Origin: Saccharothrix deserti | GTDB taxonomy: Bacteria > Actinomycetota > Actinomycetes > Mycobacteriales > Pseudonocardiaceae | NCBI RefSeq assembly: GCF_009769385.1 | Contig: NZ_VKAB01000015.1 | Coordinates: 248,001 to 312,000 of the forward strand | Direction: 5' to 3' | Length of the DNA stretch: 64,000 bases | Shown here: in pieces, positions 19,656-28,527 of the stretch | Position numbering within the stretch: the stretch's first letter is position 1 | Layout: each line of letters opens with the position of its first letter | Program-made: the position numbers and the translations under genes | Notes under the pieces: generated by a model | What the model saw: the letters and a program-made list of their open reading frames with translations, nothing else | Told to the model about the DNA's origin: nothing | The model's database searches: none

Positions 19656-20027
19656 ATGAAGATCACCACGAAGAGCGCGCTCGTCGCCGGCGGCGTCGCG
19701 GCCGTCAGCCTGCTGCTCGCCCAGCCCGCGCTGGCGAACTCGTTCACCGAGAGCACGCAGGGTGGCACCGTGTCCTACGCCGACGCTTCGGACTCGCTGT
19801 GCGTGCACGCGTACAACAGCGAGGGCCGGCGCTGGGTCCGGGCCGTCGCGAAGCCGATCAACGGTGTCGGCCCGTCGCTGAACATCTACGACGAGAACAA
19901 CGACTCCGGCAACAACTGCGGCAGCCTGGCCACCGCGTACGAGGACACGAAGTACCGCGCGACCATCACCGCGTACTGGGGCGAGACCGGCACCACGACG
20001 ACCAAGGTCGTCGAGTTCTGGAGCTAG
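19656..20027 (+). CDS. Small secreted protein, function unknown
   Basis: 123 residues. It has a Sec signal peptide (KITTKSALVAGGVAAVSLLLAQPALA, likely cut after ALA at residue 27). The mature part of 96 residues has two cysteines (SLCVHAY and NNCGSLA) that could form one disulfide. The mature chain is rich in Thr/Tyr/Asn and predicted mostly beta. GAGGGGACAG precedes the ATG. It stands alone and ends before a strong terminator. I recognise no family. Confidence 0.85.
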   Translation: MKITTKSALVAGGVAAVSLLLAQPALANSFTESTQGGTVSYADASDSLCVHAYNSEGRRWVRAVAKPINGVGPSLNIYDENNDSGNNCGSLATAYEDTKYRATITAYWGETGTTTTKVVEFWS

Positions 20028-20040
20028 TGCTGAAGTGATG

Positions 20041-20072
20041 TCGGGCCCGGATCCTCAGGGATCCGGGCCCGA
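20041..20072 (+). terminator. Rho-independent terminator after the secreted-protein gene
   Basis: A perfect 14-bp stem (20041-20054 with 20059-20072), a TCAG loop, then TGTTTT. It ends only 19 nt before the ROK kinase start and insulates that gene. Confidence 0.92.
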
Positions 20073-20090
20073 TGTTTTAGGGTGACCGGC

Positions 20091-20996
20091 ATGACGGACT
20101 TGGTGCTGGCACTGGACGTTGGCGGCACCAAGATCGCCGGCGCACTGGTGGACCGGAGTGGTGCGGTGCGGCGGGCGGTTCGGGTGGCTACACCGCTTGG
20201 GGCCGCTGAGGAGACCTGGGGCGCGGTGGCGTCCGTGGTCGAGCAGGTTTCGCGGGGCGAGAGCGTGGCCGGGGTCGGTATCGCGTCGGCTGGGCCGGTC
20301 GACGCGGACGACGGGACGGTCAGTCCGATCAACGTGACCGGGTGGCGTGGGTTTCCGTTGCGCGAACGGGTGTCCGCGTTGATGCCCGGGGTGCCGGTCG
20401 AACTCGCGGGCGACGGGCCGTGCATGGCTCTCGGCGAGCACTGGCTCGGCGCGGGCCAGGGCAGCCGGTTCATGGTCGGGCTGGTCGTGAGCACCGGTGT
20501 CGGTGGCGGGCTGGTGCTCGGCGGGCGGCCGTTCGGCGGGCGCACCGGGAACGCCGGGCACATCGGGCACGTGGTGGTCGAGCCCGACGACGGCGAACCG
20601 TGCACGTGCGGTGGGCGCGGGTGCGCGGAGACCGTGGCCGGTGGGCCTCGGATGGTGGCGTGGGCGAGGCGTCAGGGCTGGCAGGCGCCGGACGACGCGG
20701 ACGCGGCGCACCTCGCGGCGGCGGCCGGCCTGGGCGAGGAGATCCCCAAGGCCGCGTTCGAACGCGCCGGACGGGCGGTCGGGATGGCGATCGCGGCCAC
20801 CGCCGCAGTGGTGGACCTGGACCTCGCGGTGGTCGGCGGCGGCGTGGCGCAGGCCGGTGACCTGCTGTTCGACCCGATCCGCCGGGCCGTCGCCGACCAC
20901 TGTGGACTGTCCTACCTGGACGATCTGCGAGTCGAGCCCGCCCGGCTGGGTGGCCAGGCGGGGCTCGTCGGTGCCGCTCGGTTGGTACTCGGCTAG
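20091..20996 (+). CDS. ROK-family sugar kinase
   Basis: A 301-residue kinase. It has the phosphate-binding motif LDVGGTKIAGALVD near the start, GNAGHIGHVVVE with the substrate-side His, and the zinc-binding CTCGGRGCAETVAGG that marks ROK glucokinases and N-acetylglucosamine/mannosamine kinases. It lacks the N-terminal HTH of ROK repressors, so it is an enzyme. ATG 20091 is preferred (AGGGTGA 5 nt before) over GTG 20082. The sugar is not determined. Confidence 0.92.
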   Translation: MTDLVLALDVGGTKIAGALVDRSGAVRRAVRVATPLGAAEETWGAVASVVEQVSRGESVAGVGIASAGPVDADDGTVSPINVTGWRGFPLRERVSALMPGVPVELAGDGPCMALGEHWLGAGQGSRFMVGLVVSTGVGGGLVLGGRPFGGRTGNAGHIGHVVVEPDDGEPCTCGGRGCAETVAGGPRMVAWARRQGWQAPDDADAAHLAAAAGLGEEIPKAAFERAGRAVGMAIAATAAVVDLDLAVVGGGVAQAGDLLFDPIRRAVADHCGLSYLDDLRVEPARLGGQAGLVGAARLVLG

Positions 20997-21019
20997 CCGA
21001 TCGACCGACCAGTGGACGG

Positions 21020-22654
21020 CTAGTGGACGGCGACCGGCTTGACCCGGTCGCTGTCCTCGTCCACGTGGTAGTCGTCGGCCGACGTCTGGTCGGTCCCGTT
21101 GAACACCCGGGCCCGCTTCGCGATCAGCGTCACGATGACGGCGACCAGCAGGTTGGCCACGACGGCGATCGCGCCGACGTAGATCTGCACGGCGGACCCG
21201 GCGAACGGGTGCCAGCCGAACAGCGACAGCTTGTCCAGCGGCAGCGCGGAACCGGCGAAGTGCGCCTTGCCGATGGCCGGGTTGCCGATGTTGTAGAGCA
21301 GGTACATGCCGTAGCCCATGCCGGCGATCCAGCCCGCGATCAGGCCGTACACGTGGAACCACCGCGTGTACAGCGCGATCGCCACGGCCGGCAGCGTCTG
21401 CAGGATCATCACACCGCCGATGAGCTGCAGGTCGATGGAGAACTGCGGGTCGACGAACACGATGAACGCGACCGCGCCGAACTTCACCACCAGCGACGCC
21501 AGCTTCGCCTGCTTGGCCTCCTGCGCCGGCGAGGCGTCCTTCTTCAGGTACTCCTTGTAGATGTTGCGCGTCCACAGGTTCGCCGCCGCGATCGACATGA
21601 TCGCCGCGGGCACCAGGGCGCCGATCGCGATGGCCGCGAACGCGACACCCGCGAACCAGCCCGGGAACTCCTGGCCGAACAGCACCGGCACGATGGTGTT
21701 GGTGTCCGGGCGGCCGGTGGCCTGGTTGGTGATCGGCTTGACGCCCGCGCTGATCGCGACGAAGCCGAGCATCGCCAGCAGGCCCAGGAGCAGCGAGTAC
21801 GCGGGCAGCGCGACCATGTTCCGCTTGATCACGTTCCGGCCGCGCGAGGCGAGGATGCCGGTCAGCGAGTGCGGGTAGAGGAACAGCGCCAACGCCGAGC
21901 CCAACGCCAGCGTCGCGTACTGGAGCTGGTTGTTGCCGTTGAGGATGATCCCGTCGGCCTTGCTCTCGGACGCGGCGTACTTCGCCTGGGCGGTGTCGAA
22001 GATCGCGCCCCAGCCGCCGAACTTGGACGGCAGGTAGATCACCGCGACCAGGATCACGATGTAGATCAACGTGTCCTTGACGAACGCGATCAGCGCGGGC
22101 GCGCGCAGGCCCGACTGGTAGGTGTAGAGCGCGAGGATCACGAACGCGATGAACAGCGGCAGGTGGCCGAGCAGGCCGGAGCCGTTGAGGCCCATCGTGC
22201 GCAGCACGGCCTCCAGGCCGACCAGCTGCAACGCGATGTACGGCATGGTCGCGACGATGCCGGTGATCGCGATCAGCAGCGCGAGCCAGTGCGAGCCGTA
22301 CCGGCCCCGGACGAAGTCCGCCGGCGTCACGTAGCCGTGCACGCGGGAGACCGACCACATGCGCACCAGCGGCAGGAACACGATCGGGTACAGGATGATG
22401 GTGTAGGGCAGCGCGAAGAAGCCCATCGCGCCGGCGCCGAAGACCAGCGCGGGCACCGCGACGAACGTGTACGCGGTGTACAGGTCACCGCCGACCAGGA
22501 ACCAGGTGATCCAGGAGCCGAACTTGCGGCCACCCAGACCCCATTCGTCCAGGTGCTCGAGGGTGTCGCCGGCCTTCCACTTGGCCGCGAAGAAGCCCAG
22601 GACGGTGACCAGCAGGAACAGCGCGCTGAACACCACCAATTCGGTCCACTGCAT
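21020..22654 (-). CDS. Sodium/solute symporter (MctP-like)
   Basis: A 544-residue, roughly 13-helix member of the SSS family. Typical segments are WFLVGGDLYTAYTFVAVPA, GYVTPADFVRGRYG, GHLPLFIAFVILALYTYQSGLR and ALVPAAIMSIAAANLWTRNIYK. The C-tail is acidic. Homologues paired with a DUF3311 protein carry monocarboxylates such as acetate, lactate or pyruvate. Its ATG overlaps the DUF3311 stop (TAATG). A GntR gene lies upstream in the same direction. Confidence 0.92.
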   Translation of the reverse strand: MQWTELVVFSALFLLVTVLGFFAAKWKAGDTLEHLDEWGLGGRKFGSWITWFLVGGDLYTAYTFVAVPALVFGAGAMGFFALPYTIILYPIVFLPLVRMWSVSRVHGYVTPADFVRGRYGSHWLALLIAITGIVATMPYIALQLVGLEAVLRTMGLNGSGLLGHLPLFIAFVILALYTYQSGLRAPALIAFVKDTLIYIVILVAVIYLPSKFGGWGAIFDTAQAKYAASESKADGIILNGNNQLQYATLALGSALALFLYPHSLTGILASRGRNVIKRNMVALPAYSLLLGLLAMLGFVAISAGVKPITNQATGRPDTNTIVPVLFGQEFPGWFAGVAFAAIAIGALVPAAIMSIAAANLWTRNIYKEYLKKDASPAQEAKQAKLASLVVKFGAVAFIVFVDPQFSIDLQLIGGVMILQTLPAVAIALYTRWFHVYGLIAGWIAGMGYGMYLLYNIGNPAIGKAHFAGSALPLDKLSLFGWHPFAGSAVQIYVGAIAVVANLLVAVIVTLIAKRARVFNGTDQTSADDYHVDEDSDRVKPVAVH

Positions 22655-22920
22655 TACTTGGCCCCCTCGTCCAGGTCGTCCACGCTCAGCAGGTCGGGCT
22701 TGCCCTTGACGACGGGTTCGTCCTTCGTCTTCACGTAGACCAGGCCGACGCAGACAACACCGACCGGGACCCAGGCGAACTGGTACCAGTAGAAGAACGG
22801 CAGCCCGAACACCCTCGGCTCATCGAAGTTGAACCACGGCGTGACGAGCATGAGGAGCGGAACCAACAACAGCAGGTTCCAATTGCTCCAGCGGAGGCTG
22901 GATTTTCGAGCGGTCGGCAT
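22654..22920 (-). CDS. DUF3311 small membrane protein
   Basis: 88 residues with two membrane segments (NLLLLVPLLMLVTPWF and FFYWYQFAWVPVGVVCVGLVYV) and an acidic tail. DUF3311 proteins are encoded directly before SSS-family symporters and act like their small subunit. The stop and the symporter start share one base, so translation is coupled. First gene of the two-gene operon; 121 bp separate it from the GntR gene. Confidence 0.9.
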   Translation of the reverse strand: MPTARKSSLRWSNWNLLLLVPLLMLVTPWFNFDEPRVFGLPFFYWYQFAWVPVGVVCVGLVYVKTKDEPVVKGKPDLLSVDDLDEGAK

Positions 22921-23041
22921 GTGCCCCTCCGTACGGCGGCCCGGTGACGCGGTGTCGCGCGATGCTAGGCCGGAGGAGGGACTGTAGTCACCATGTCAGG
23001 TGGGTTACCGCCGGATGAAGTAGCTGGATCGTGACCGTTTT

Positions 23042-23740
23042 TCACTCACCGCGCAGGCCAGTCACCAAGTGCTTCTCGGCCCGGTCGAAGTAGGTGAGCA
23101 AGGCTTCTTCGGCCTGCCGAACCTCGCCCGCGTCGAGGCGGTCCACGATGGACTGGTTCAGCGGCAGGTAGTCGCGGTGGAACTCCTCCGGGTCGCCCAT
23201 CACGTGGAAGGCCAGGCGCACCTCGGCGAGCAGCCGCTTCATCTCCTCGTCCAGCCGGGCGCTGCCGGCGAGGGCGGTGATGGCCTGGTGGAACTTCACG
23301 TTCGCCGTGCCGACGCCGGTCCAGTCGTCCTCGGCGCGGTACGCCAGGCCGAGGTCGACGGCGTCGCGGACGGCCTGCCTCGCGTCGTCGGCCACGTCCG
23401 CCCAGCGGCGGACGGCGCCGCACTCGATGACCCGGCGGGCGGCGTAGAGGTCGACGATGTCGGCCACGTCGGGACGGCGGACGAACACGCCCTTGCTGTA
23501 CTCGTGCACGAGCAGGCGTTCGTGGGTGAGCAGCCGGAACGCCTCGCGCAGCGTGTTGCGGGAGACGCGGAGGGCTTCGCCGAGGGCCTTCTCGTTGAGC
23601 TGCTGGCCGGGTTTGATGTCGCCGTCGAGGACGCTGGCGCGGAGCTTGTCGGCGACGCGCTCGGCGGTGCTGGAGCGGTCGATGTCGCCGCGGTCCTTCG
23701 CGAGGGCGTTCAGCCAGCTGTCTGCCTCGGCGGTCGTCAT
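23042..23740 (-). CDS. GntR-family regulator, FCD type
   Basis: 232 residues. The N-terminal winged helix (about 20-90) has ERVADKLRASVLDGDIKPGQQLNEKALGEALRVSRNTLREAFRLL. The C-terminal FCD domain is all-helical with metal-ligand-type residues in ARRVIECGA, NVKFHQAITALAG and HRDYLPLNQSIV. FCD regulators usually sense organic acids. It is divergent from pxpA, with repeated TTGAAC motifs between, and upstream of the symporter operon. It probably controls uptake and use of a carboxylate such as 5-oxoproline. This is inference. Confidence 0.92.
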   Translation of the reverse strand: MTTAEADSWLNALAKDRGDIDRSSTAERVADKLRASVLDGDIKPGQQLNEKALGEALRVSRNTLREAFRLLTHERLLVHEYSKGVFVRRPDVADIVDLYAARRVIECGAVRRWADVADDARQAVRDAVDLGLAYRAEDDWTGVGTANVKFHQAITALAGSARLDEEMKRLLAEVRLAFHVMGDPEEFHRDYLPLNQSIVDRLDAGEVRQAEEALLTYFDRAEKHLVTGLRGE

Positions 23741-23791
23741 GACTCAAGTCTACTTGTGTTGAACGAACCTACTGCCCCACGACTCAAATGG

Positions 23792-23834
23792 AGTATTGAA
23801 GGATCGTTGAACAATCCCTACATTGAACAATACT
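23792..23834. promoter_or_regulatory. Candidate GntR operators
   Basis: An outer perfect inverted repeat AGTATTG (23792-23798) / CAATACT (23828-23834). Inside it, TTGAACAAT occurs at 23807-23815 and 23823-23831, spaced 16 bp. ATCGTTGAACAAT (23803-23815) is itself a near-palindrome. A related TTGAACGAA is at 23759-23767. It lies between the divergent GntR and pxpA genes. Confidence 0.6.
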
Positions 23835-23852
23835 GTGAGGGGAGGGTGTCTC

Positions 23853-24626
23853 ATGGACCTCAACGCCAATCTGGGTGAAGGCTTCGGCCGGTGGACGCTG
23901 GGTGGTGATCGAGCCCTTCTCGACGTCGTGACCAGCGCGAACGTCGCCTGCGGGTTCCACGCGGGCGATCCGGAGACGATGCGGCGGACGTGCGAGCCGG
24001 CGGCGGCGCGTGGTGTGGCGGTGGGCGCGCACGTCGGGTACCGGGACCTGGCCGGCTTCGGTAGGCGATTTGTCGACGTATCGCCCGAGACTTTGACCGC
24101 CGAGGTGCTGTACCAGCTGGGCGGGCTGGACGCGTGCGCCCGGTCGGCCGGGACGCGGGTGGGTTACGTCAAGCCGCACGGGGCGCTGTACAACGCGCTG
24201 GTCACGCACGAGGCGCAGGCCGACGCGGTGGTCGACGCGGTACGGGCGTACGACCCGACGTTGCCGGTGCTCGGGCTGCCGGGCGCGGTGTGGTTGAAGC
24301 GGGCGGAGGTGGCCGGGCTGCCGGTCCGGTACGAGGCGTTCGCGGATCGCGCGTACACGGCGGTGGGGACGCTGGTCGACCGGCGGCAGCCGGGGGCGGT
24401 GCTGCACGACGTGCACGAGATCGCGGCCCGGTGCGTGGGGTTGGCGACCGAGGGACGGGTGCGGGCGGTGGACGGGCAGGTGCTGCGGATGCCGGTGGAC
24501 TCGATCTGCGTGCACGGCGACAGCCCCGGCGCGGTGGCGATCGCGCGGGCGGTGCGGGCGGCGTTGACCGACGCGGGCGTGGCGCTCGGTCCCTTCTCCG
24601 GCGGGCTGGACCGGATGAGCGCGTGA
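23853..24626 (+). CDS. pxpA: 5-oxoprolinase subunit A (LamB/YcsF family)
   Basis: 257 residues. Family motifs are [55 protein letters not shown] and the late [14 protein letters not shown]. PxpA works with PxpB and PxpC to hydrolyse 5-oxoproline to glutamate using ATP; those partners are not in this window near it. ATG 23853 has GGGAGGG upstream. It is divergent from a GntR regulator and probably controlled by it. Confidence 0.92.
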   Translation: MDLNANLGEGFGRWTLGGDRALLDVVTSANVACGFHAGDPETMRRTCEPAAARGVAVGAHVGYRDLAGFGRRFVDVSPETLTAEVLYQLGGLDACARSAGTRVGYVKPHGALYNALVTHEAQADAVVDAVRAYDPTLPVLGLPGAVWLKRAEVAGLPVRYEAFADRAYTAVGTLVDRRQPGAVLHDVHEIAARCVGLATEGRVRAVDGQVLRMPVDSICVHGDSPGAVAIARAVRAALTDAGVALGPFSGGLDRMSA

Positions 24627-24679
24627 GTTCAGGTCAGCGCGGGCGGGTGCGCCGCGCCGGTGTCAGTAACCTGATCCAC

Positions 24680-25510
24680 GTGAGGGGCTGGCGGGCGGCG
24701 GTCGGGGCACTGTGCGCGTTGTCGCTCGCCGCCTGCACGGCCCAGGTGCCGGGCGTGCCGGACGCCGAGGTGGTCCACCCCTCCCTCACGCCGACCGCCG
24801 ACCAGCTCCCCAAGGCCGGCCAGTGCACGAACACCGGCCTCGAAGTCCTCGACTGCAAGACCGAGCACGAGGCCGAGGTGACCGAGGTCGGCCGGTTGGA
24901 CGGCCTGAGCGCCGACTACCCGAACGACCGCGACCTGCGCCGTGCCGCCCTGCCACCGTGCCGCGCCGCCCTCACCGCCTACCTCGGCAGCGCCGACCAC
25001 GACGCCACCCGACTCCAGGCACACGCCTTGTGGCCGAGCCGCGACGGCTGGGCCAAGGGCGACCGCTGGCGCGTCTGCACGGTGGTCGAGATGAAGCCGG
25101 ACGGCAGCCGGGTGGTGCGCGAGAACAGCGCCAAGGACCTCCTCAAGGCGGCCGGCTTCAGCACCGTGCAGCTGTGCGCGACCGCGTCACCCGGCCAGGC
25201 GAAGGACGCCGGGATCACTGCCTGCGACCAGCCGCACAAGGCCGAAGCCGTGCCCGGAGTGCTGGCGCTGGGCAATCCGCAGGACCCCGCACCGTCCCTC
25301 GACCAGGTGAACGCCAAGGCGGCCGAGCACTGCGCGAAGGCCGTCACGAACTACGTCGGCGCACCGCGTGCCGACGTCTTCGCGTCCTGGCGCGCGTTCG
25401 GCAGCCAGGCCTGGTCCGAGGGCTACACGTCGGCGATCTGCTACGCCGAGGCGACCCGCCCGTTCAGCGGCAGGCTCTGGGGCCTGGGCACGAACGCCCT
25501 CCCCAACTGA
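24680..25510 (+). CDS. Septum-formation-type lipoprotein
   Basis: 276 residues. The N-terminus is a lipoprotein signal with Cys19 in LSLAAC. The exported part has two septum-formation-like (Septum_form) halves with paired cysteines: GQCTNTGLEVLDCKTEHEAEV and a second region with CATASPGQ and CDQPHKAEAVPGVLALG, each followed by further Cys. Disulfides are likely. The role in septum formation is taken from the family name and is not demonstrated. GTG 24680 has no ribosome-binding site but lies 7 nt after TAACCT (24667-24672). Confidence 0.82.
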   Translation: MRGWRAAVGALCALSLAACTAQVPGVPDAEVVHPSLTPTADQLPKAGQCTNTGLEVLDCKTEHEAEVTEVGRLDGLSADYPNDRDLRRAALPPCRAALTAYLGSADHDATRLQAHALWPSRDGWAKGDRWRVCTVVEMKPDGSRVVRENSAKDLLKAAGFSTVQLCATASPGQAKDAGITACDQPHKAEAVPGVLALGNPQDPAPSLDQVNAKAAEHCAKAVTNYVGAPRADVFASWRAFGSQAWSEGYTSAICYAEATRPFSGRLWGLGTNALPN

Positions 25511-25562
25511 CCCACAACTGACCCACAGGCTGTGCACAGCTCTGTCCACAACCTGTGGACAA
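25505..25562. repeat. Cluster of DnaA-box-like motifs / inverted repeats
   Basis: Within 58 bp there is TGACCCACA twice, the 12-bp perfect palindrome GCTGTGCACAGC (25529-25540) and the inverted pair TGTCCACA (25543-25550) / TGTGGACA (25554-25561). The minus-strand 9-mer at 25554-25562 is TTGTCCACA, the actinobacterial DnaA-box consensus. It lies between two convergent genes, so a terminator role for the last hairpin is also possible. Confidence 0.6.
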
Positions 25563-26063
25563 CTACCGCCGCCGCCAGGCCAGCAACAGCAGCAGCACGC
25601 CGACCAGAACCGGGGCTCCGCTCTCGAAGACCGGCCTGAGCACCGGCAAGAACTGGAAAGTCCCACGTTCGAACAACACCGAAGCAGCCAACGCGGCCAC
25701 CCCGGCGGTCAACGGCGCGGCTGGGGACAGCTTCCCCAACGACAGCAGACCCATCAACAGTCCCGCCAGCCCCAAGGCCACCAGCCCGTAGATGCGCCTC
25801 TCGTCGAGCTGGTCGAGCGCGTAACCCCAGATGACCGCCGCGTTGACGGCCCCGAGCGCACCGAGCACGAAGCCGGCGACATGCCACCACGGCGACACGC
25901 GCGTCCTCACCCGTGCGACCGGACGGGTCGCGGGACGGGCTGCGGGACGGGAACGGGTCGTCGGCGGGCGGTAGTGCACGACTCCCGGGCGCGGCGCGCG
26001 CTGCTGCACATCGCGAGGACTGTCGAAGTGCAGTCCACCGAGAAAATCGTCCGATTGGCTCAC
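25563..26063 (-). CDS. Four-helix membrane protein, function unknown
   Basis: 166 residues with a GTG start at 26063. GGAGG lies about 12 nt upstream, a long spacing, so the start is tentative. The N-terminal 65 residues are Arg/Pro-rich and cytoplasmic. Four hydrophobic segments follow: about HVAGFVLGALGAVNAAVIWG, IYGLVALGLAGLLMGLLSL, LTAGVAALAASVLF and VLVGVLLLLLAW, ending in RRR. No family is recognised. It is convergent with the septum-type lipoprotein gene. Confidence 0.7.
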   Translation of the reverse strand: MSQSDDFLGGLHFDSPRDVQQRAPRPGVVHYRPPTTRSRPAARPATRPVARVRTRVSPWWHVAGFVLGALGAVNAAVIWGYALDQLDERRIYGLVALGLAGLLMGLLSLGKLSPAAPLTAGVAALAASVLFERGTFQFLPVLRPVFESGAPVLVGVLLLLLAWRRR

Positions 26064-26108
26064 AGCTGAGTAGTACCTCCGGACGAGCCGGACACACCCG
26101 AAGCGACC

Positions 26109-26144
26109 AAAAAAGACCCGGTGGACGCCGTTGTCCACCGGGTC
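26109..26144 (-). terminator. Rho-independent terminator of pckG
   Basis: A perfect 12-bp stem (26115-26126 with 26133-26144), a 6-nt loop and, on the minus strand, a run of six T (26109-26114). It lies 27 nt beyond the pckG stop. Confidence 0.95.
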
Positions 26145-26171
26145 ACGCTGAAGGAGTTCCAGCTTCGAGGC

Positions 26172-27983
26172 TCAGCCGAGGCGGAGCTTCAGGGCCTCCA
26201 GCTCGTCACGCAGCGAGGTCGGCACCTTCTCGCCGATCTTGGCGAACCACTCCTCGATCATCGGGATCTCGGCCCGCCACTCGTCGGCGTCGAACTCCAG
26301 CGCCGCCTCGATGTCCTCGTGCGGCGTGTCGAGCCCGGACAGGTCCAGCGCGTCCGCCGGCGGCACGTGGCCGATCGGCGTCTCGACCGCGGCGGCCTTG
26401 CCCTCGATCCGCTCGACGGCCCACTTCAGCACGCGCGAGTTCTCGCCGAACCCGGGCCACAGGAAGCGCTTGTCCTCGCCCCGGCGGAACCAGTTGACGT
26501 AGAAGATCTTCGGCAGCTTGTCCGCGTCGGCCGACTTGCCGGTGTCGATCCAGTGCTGGAAGTAGTCACCGGCGTGGTAGCCGATGAACGGCAGCATCGC
26601 CATCGGGTCGCGGCGCACGACCCCGGTCTTGCCGACGGCGGCGGCGGTCGTCTCGCTGGACAGCGTGGCGCCCATGAACACGCCGTGCTGCCAGTCGCGC
26701 GACTCGGTGATCAGCGGGACGGTGGTGGCGCGGCGGCCACCGAAGAAGATCGCCGAGATCGGCACGCCGTTCGGGTCGTCCCACTCCGGCGCCTTGATGT
26801 CGCACTGGTCGATCGGCGTGCAGTAGCGCGAGTTCGGGTGCGACGACAGCTCGTCGCTGTCCGGCGTCCAGTCCTGCTTCTTCCACGAGGTCAGGTGGGC
26901 CGGCGGCTCGCCCATGCCCTCCCACCACACGTCGCCGTCGTCGGTCAGCGCGACGTTGGTGAACAGCGAGTTCCCCTTCTCGATGGTGCGCATCGCGTTG
27001 GGGTTGGTGTGGTAGTCGGTGCCGGGCGCGACGCCGAAGAAGCCGTTCTCCGGGTTGACCGCATACAGCCGACCGTCGTCACCGAACCGCATCCACGCGA
27101 TGTCGTCACCCAGGGTCTCGACCTTCCAGCCCGGGATGGTCGGCTCCAGCATGGCGAGGTTGGTCTTGCCGCAGGCGCTGGGGAACGCGGCCGCGATGTA
27201 GTACGCCTTCTGCTCCGGCGAGGTGAGCTTGAGGATCAGCATGTGCTCGGCCAGCCAGCCCTCGTCACGCGCCATCACCGAGGCGATGCGCAGCGAGTAG
27301 CACTTCTTGCCCAGCAGCGCGTTGCCGCCGTAGCCCGAGCCGTACGACCAGATCATCCGCTCTTCGGGGAACTGGGTGATGTACTTGGTCTCGTTGCACG
27401 GCCACGGCACGTCGGCCTGGCCCGGCTCCAGCGGCGCGCCGATCGAGTGCAGCGCCTGGACGAAGTCGGCGTCGTCGCCGAACCGGTTGAGCGCCTTGGT
27501 GCCCATGCGGGTCATGATGTGCATCGAGACGACGACGTACTCGGAGTCGGTGATCTCCACGCCGAGCATCGGCTTCTCCGCGTCCAGCGGACCCATGCAG
27601 AACGGGATCACGTACATCGTGCGACCACGCATGGAGCCCCGGTAGAGCTCCGTCATGATCGCCTTCATCTCGGCGGGGTCCATCCAGTTGTTCGTGGGGC
27701 CCGAGTCGGCCGGGTCCACGGAACAGATGAAGGTGCGCTCCTCGACTCGCGCCACGTCGGTGGGATCCGACGCGGCCCAGAACGAGTTGGGTTTCTTCTT
27801 CAGCGGAACAAAGGTGCCCGCGTCCACGAGTTTGGCAGTGAGCCGGTTCCACTCTTCTTGGGAGCCGTCGGCCCACACGACTTCGTCGGGGCAGGTCAGC
27901 TCGGCGACCTCGCGCACCCAGGACAGGAGGCGGGGGTGGTCGGTGGGGGCCTGGTCGAGACCGGGAATGGTCACTGCCGTCAT
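26172..27983 (-). CDS. pckG: Phosphoenolpyruvate carboxykinase (GTP)
   Basis: 603 residues, usual length for the GTP-dependent family. It has the phosphate-binding loop with the reactive Cys in [13 protein letters not shown], the PEPCK segment [18 protein letters not shown], the metal/nucleotide region [16 protein letters not shown] and the late [17 protein letters not shown]. It converts oxaloacetate to PEP, the first step of gluconeogenesis, and can serve anaplerosis in reverse. The ATG at 27983 follows AGGAG. It is monocistronic with its own terminator; a LacI-type palindrome lies about 300 bp upstream. Confidence 0.97.
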   Translation of the reverse strand: MTAVTIPGLDQAPTDHPRLLSWVREVAELTCPDEVVWADGSQEEWNRLTAKLVDAGTFVPLKKKPNSFWAASDPTDVARVEERTFICSVDPADSGPTNNWMDPAEMKAIMTELYRGSMRGRTMYVIPFCMGPLDAEKPMLGVEITDSEYVVVSMHIMTRMGTKALNRFGDDADFVQALHSIGAPLEPGQADVPWPCNETKYITQFPEERMIWSYGSGYGGNALLGKKCYSLRIASVMARDEGWLAEHMLILKLTSPEQKAYYIAAAFPSACGKTNLAMLEPTIPGWKVETLGDDIAWMRFGDDGRLYAVNPENGFFGVAPGTDYHTNPNAMRTIEKGNSLFTNVALTDDGDVWWEGMGEPPAHLTSWKKQDWTPDSDELSSHPNSRYCTPIDQCDIKAPEWDDPNGVPISAIFFGGRRATTVPLITESRDWQHGVFMGATLSSETTAAAVGKTGVVRRDPMAMLPFIGYHAGDYFQHWIDTGKSADADKLPKIFYVNWFRRGEDKRFLWPGFGENSRVLKWAVERIEGKAAAVETPIGHVPPADALDLSGLDTPHEDIEAALEFDADEWRAEIPMIEEWFAKIGEKVPTSLRDELEALKLRLG

Positions 27984-28285
27984 CTCGTCTCGTCTCCTAG
28001 CTGAGCGCCGGCCACGGTGGACGTCGTTGTCCTGGTGGGACGTCCTCGGGAATGGCTCCGCCCGCCCGGTGGAGGGCGTGCCGTTTAAGGGGATAGACGG
28101 AGGTTAGCCGGGTTAATCCTCGGTAACGCGCATCCGACCTGTCGGCTGGCTCACAAAACCGATTCTGGAATCGATTCAGCACCCGATTACCACAAATCGG
28201 CCTGTGACCTGGGCTTTAGTTCTCGGAATGCAAGGGCGTGGCGGTGCGTCGATCACCACACCTCAGGGTGTACGGGTGGTTACGT

Positions 28286-28301
28286 ATGAGAGCGCTCTCA
28301 T
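28286..28301. promoter_or_regulatory. LacI-family operator upstream of pckG
   Basis: A perfect 16-bp palindrome ATGAGAGCGCTCTCAT. The core TGAGAGCGCTCTCA is the form bound by actinobacterial LacI-family regulators (for example CebR-like sites, TGGGAGCGCTCCCA). No LacI gene is in the window, so the regulator acts in trans. The likely target is pckG. Confidence 0.7.
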
Positions 28302-28473
28302 GGCATGGCGAAAGAATTGTCGCGCGAAATACCTGATTTGCGTGACCGTTTCAGGTTTGACGCACGGGAGGACCGAGCAGGGCGGTAAGAGCCGGCCCGA
28401 CCCCGGCCAGGAGGGGCGCCGAACACGCCCAGCGTGCGCTCCCGCGTGGGCGTGCGGGACTCCACGAATGCCG

Positions 28474-28502
28474 ACGGGCCGCGGTTGGTGTTCGCGGCCC
28501 GT
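28474..28502 (-). terminator. Terminator after the Asp-rich repeat gene
   Basis: A perfect 10-bp stem ACGGGCCGCG (28474-28483) with its complement (28493-28502) and a 9-nt loop, 25 nt beyond the stop of the minus-strand gene. There is no T run. Confidence 0.75.
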
Positions 28503-28527
28503 GGGTGGAAGACGTTCCTGGCTCAGG

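Larger units (their letters stand above)
27984..28527. other. pckG upstream region (no gene)
   Basis: 544 bp with no credible gene. It holds overlapping inverted repeats GATTCTGGAATC (28161-28172) and GAATCGATTC (28168-28177), the arms CCGATT/AATCGG (28183-28188, 28195-28200), a perfect LacI-type palindrome at 28286-28301 and a terminator at 28474-28502. AT-rich stretches near 28080-28340 are likely promoter DNA for pckG on the minus strand. Confidence 0.6.

Noticed and set aside
20997-21019. Terminator between the ROK kinase and symporter genes
   Set aside because: Only six-base arms CTAGCC/GGCTAG with a long loop; not convincing.
21023-22738. 571-codon plus-strand frame
   Set aside because: Antisense of the sodium/solute symporter gene, with a His/Arg/Gln-rich composition typical of shadow frames in GC-rich DNA.
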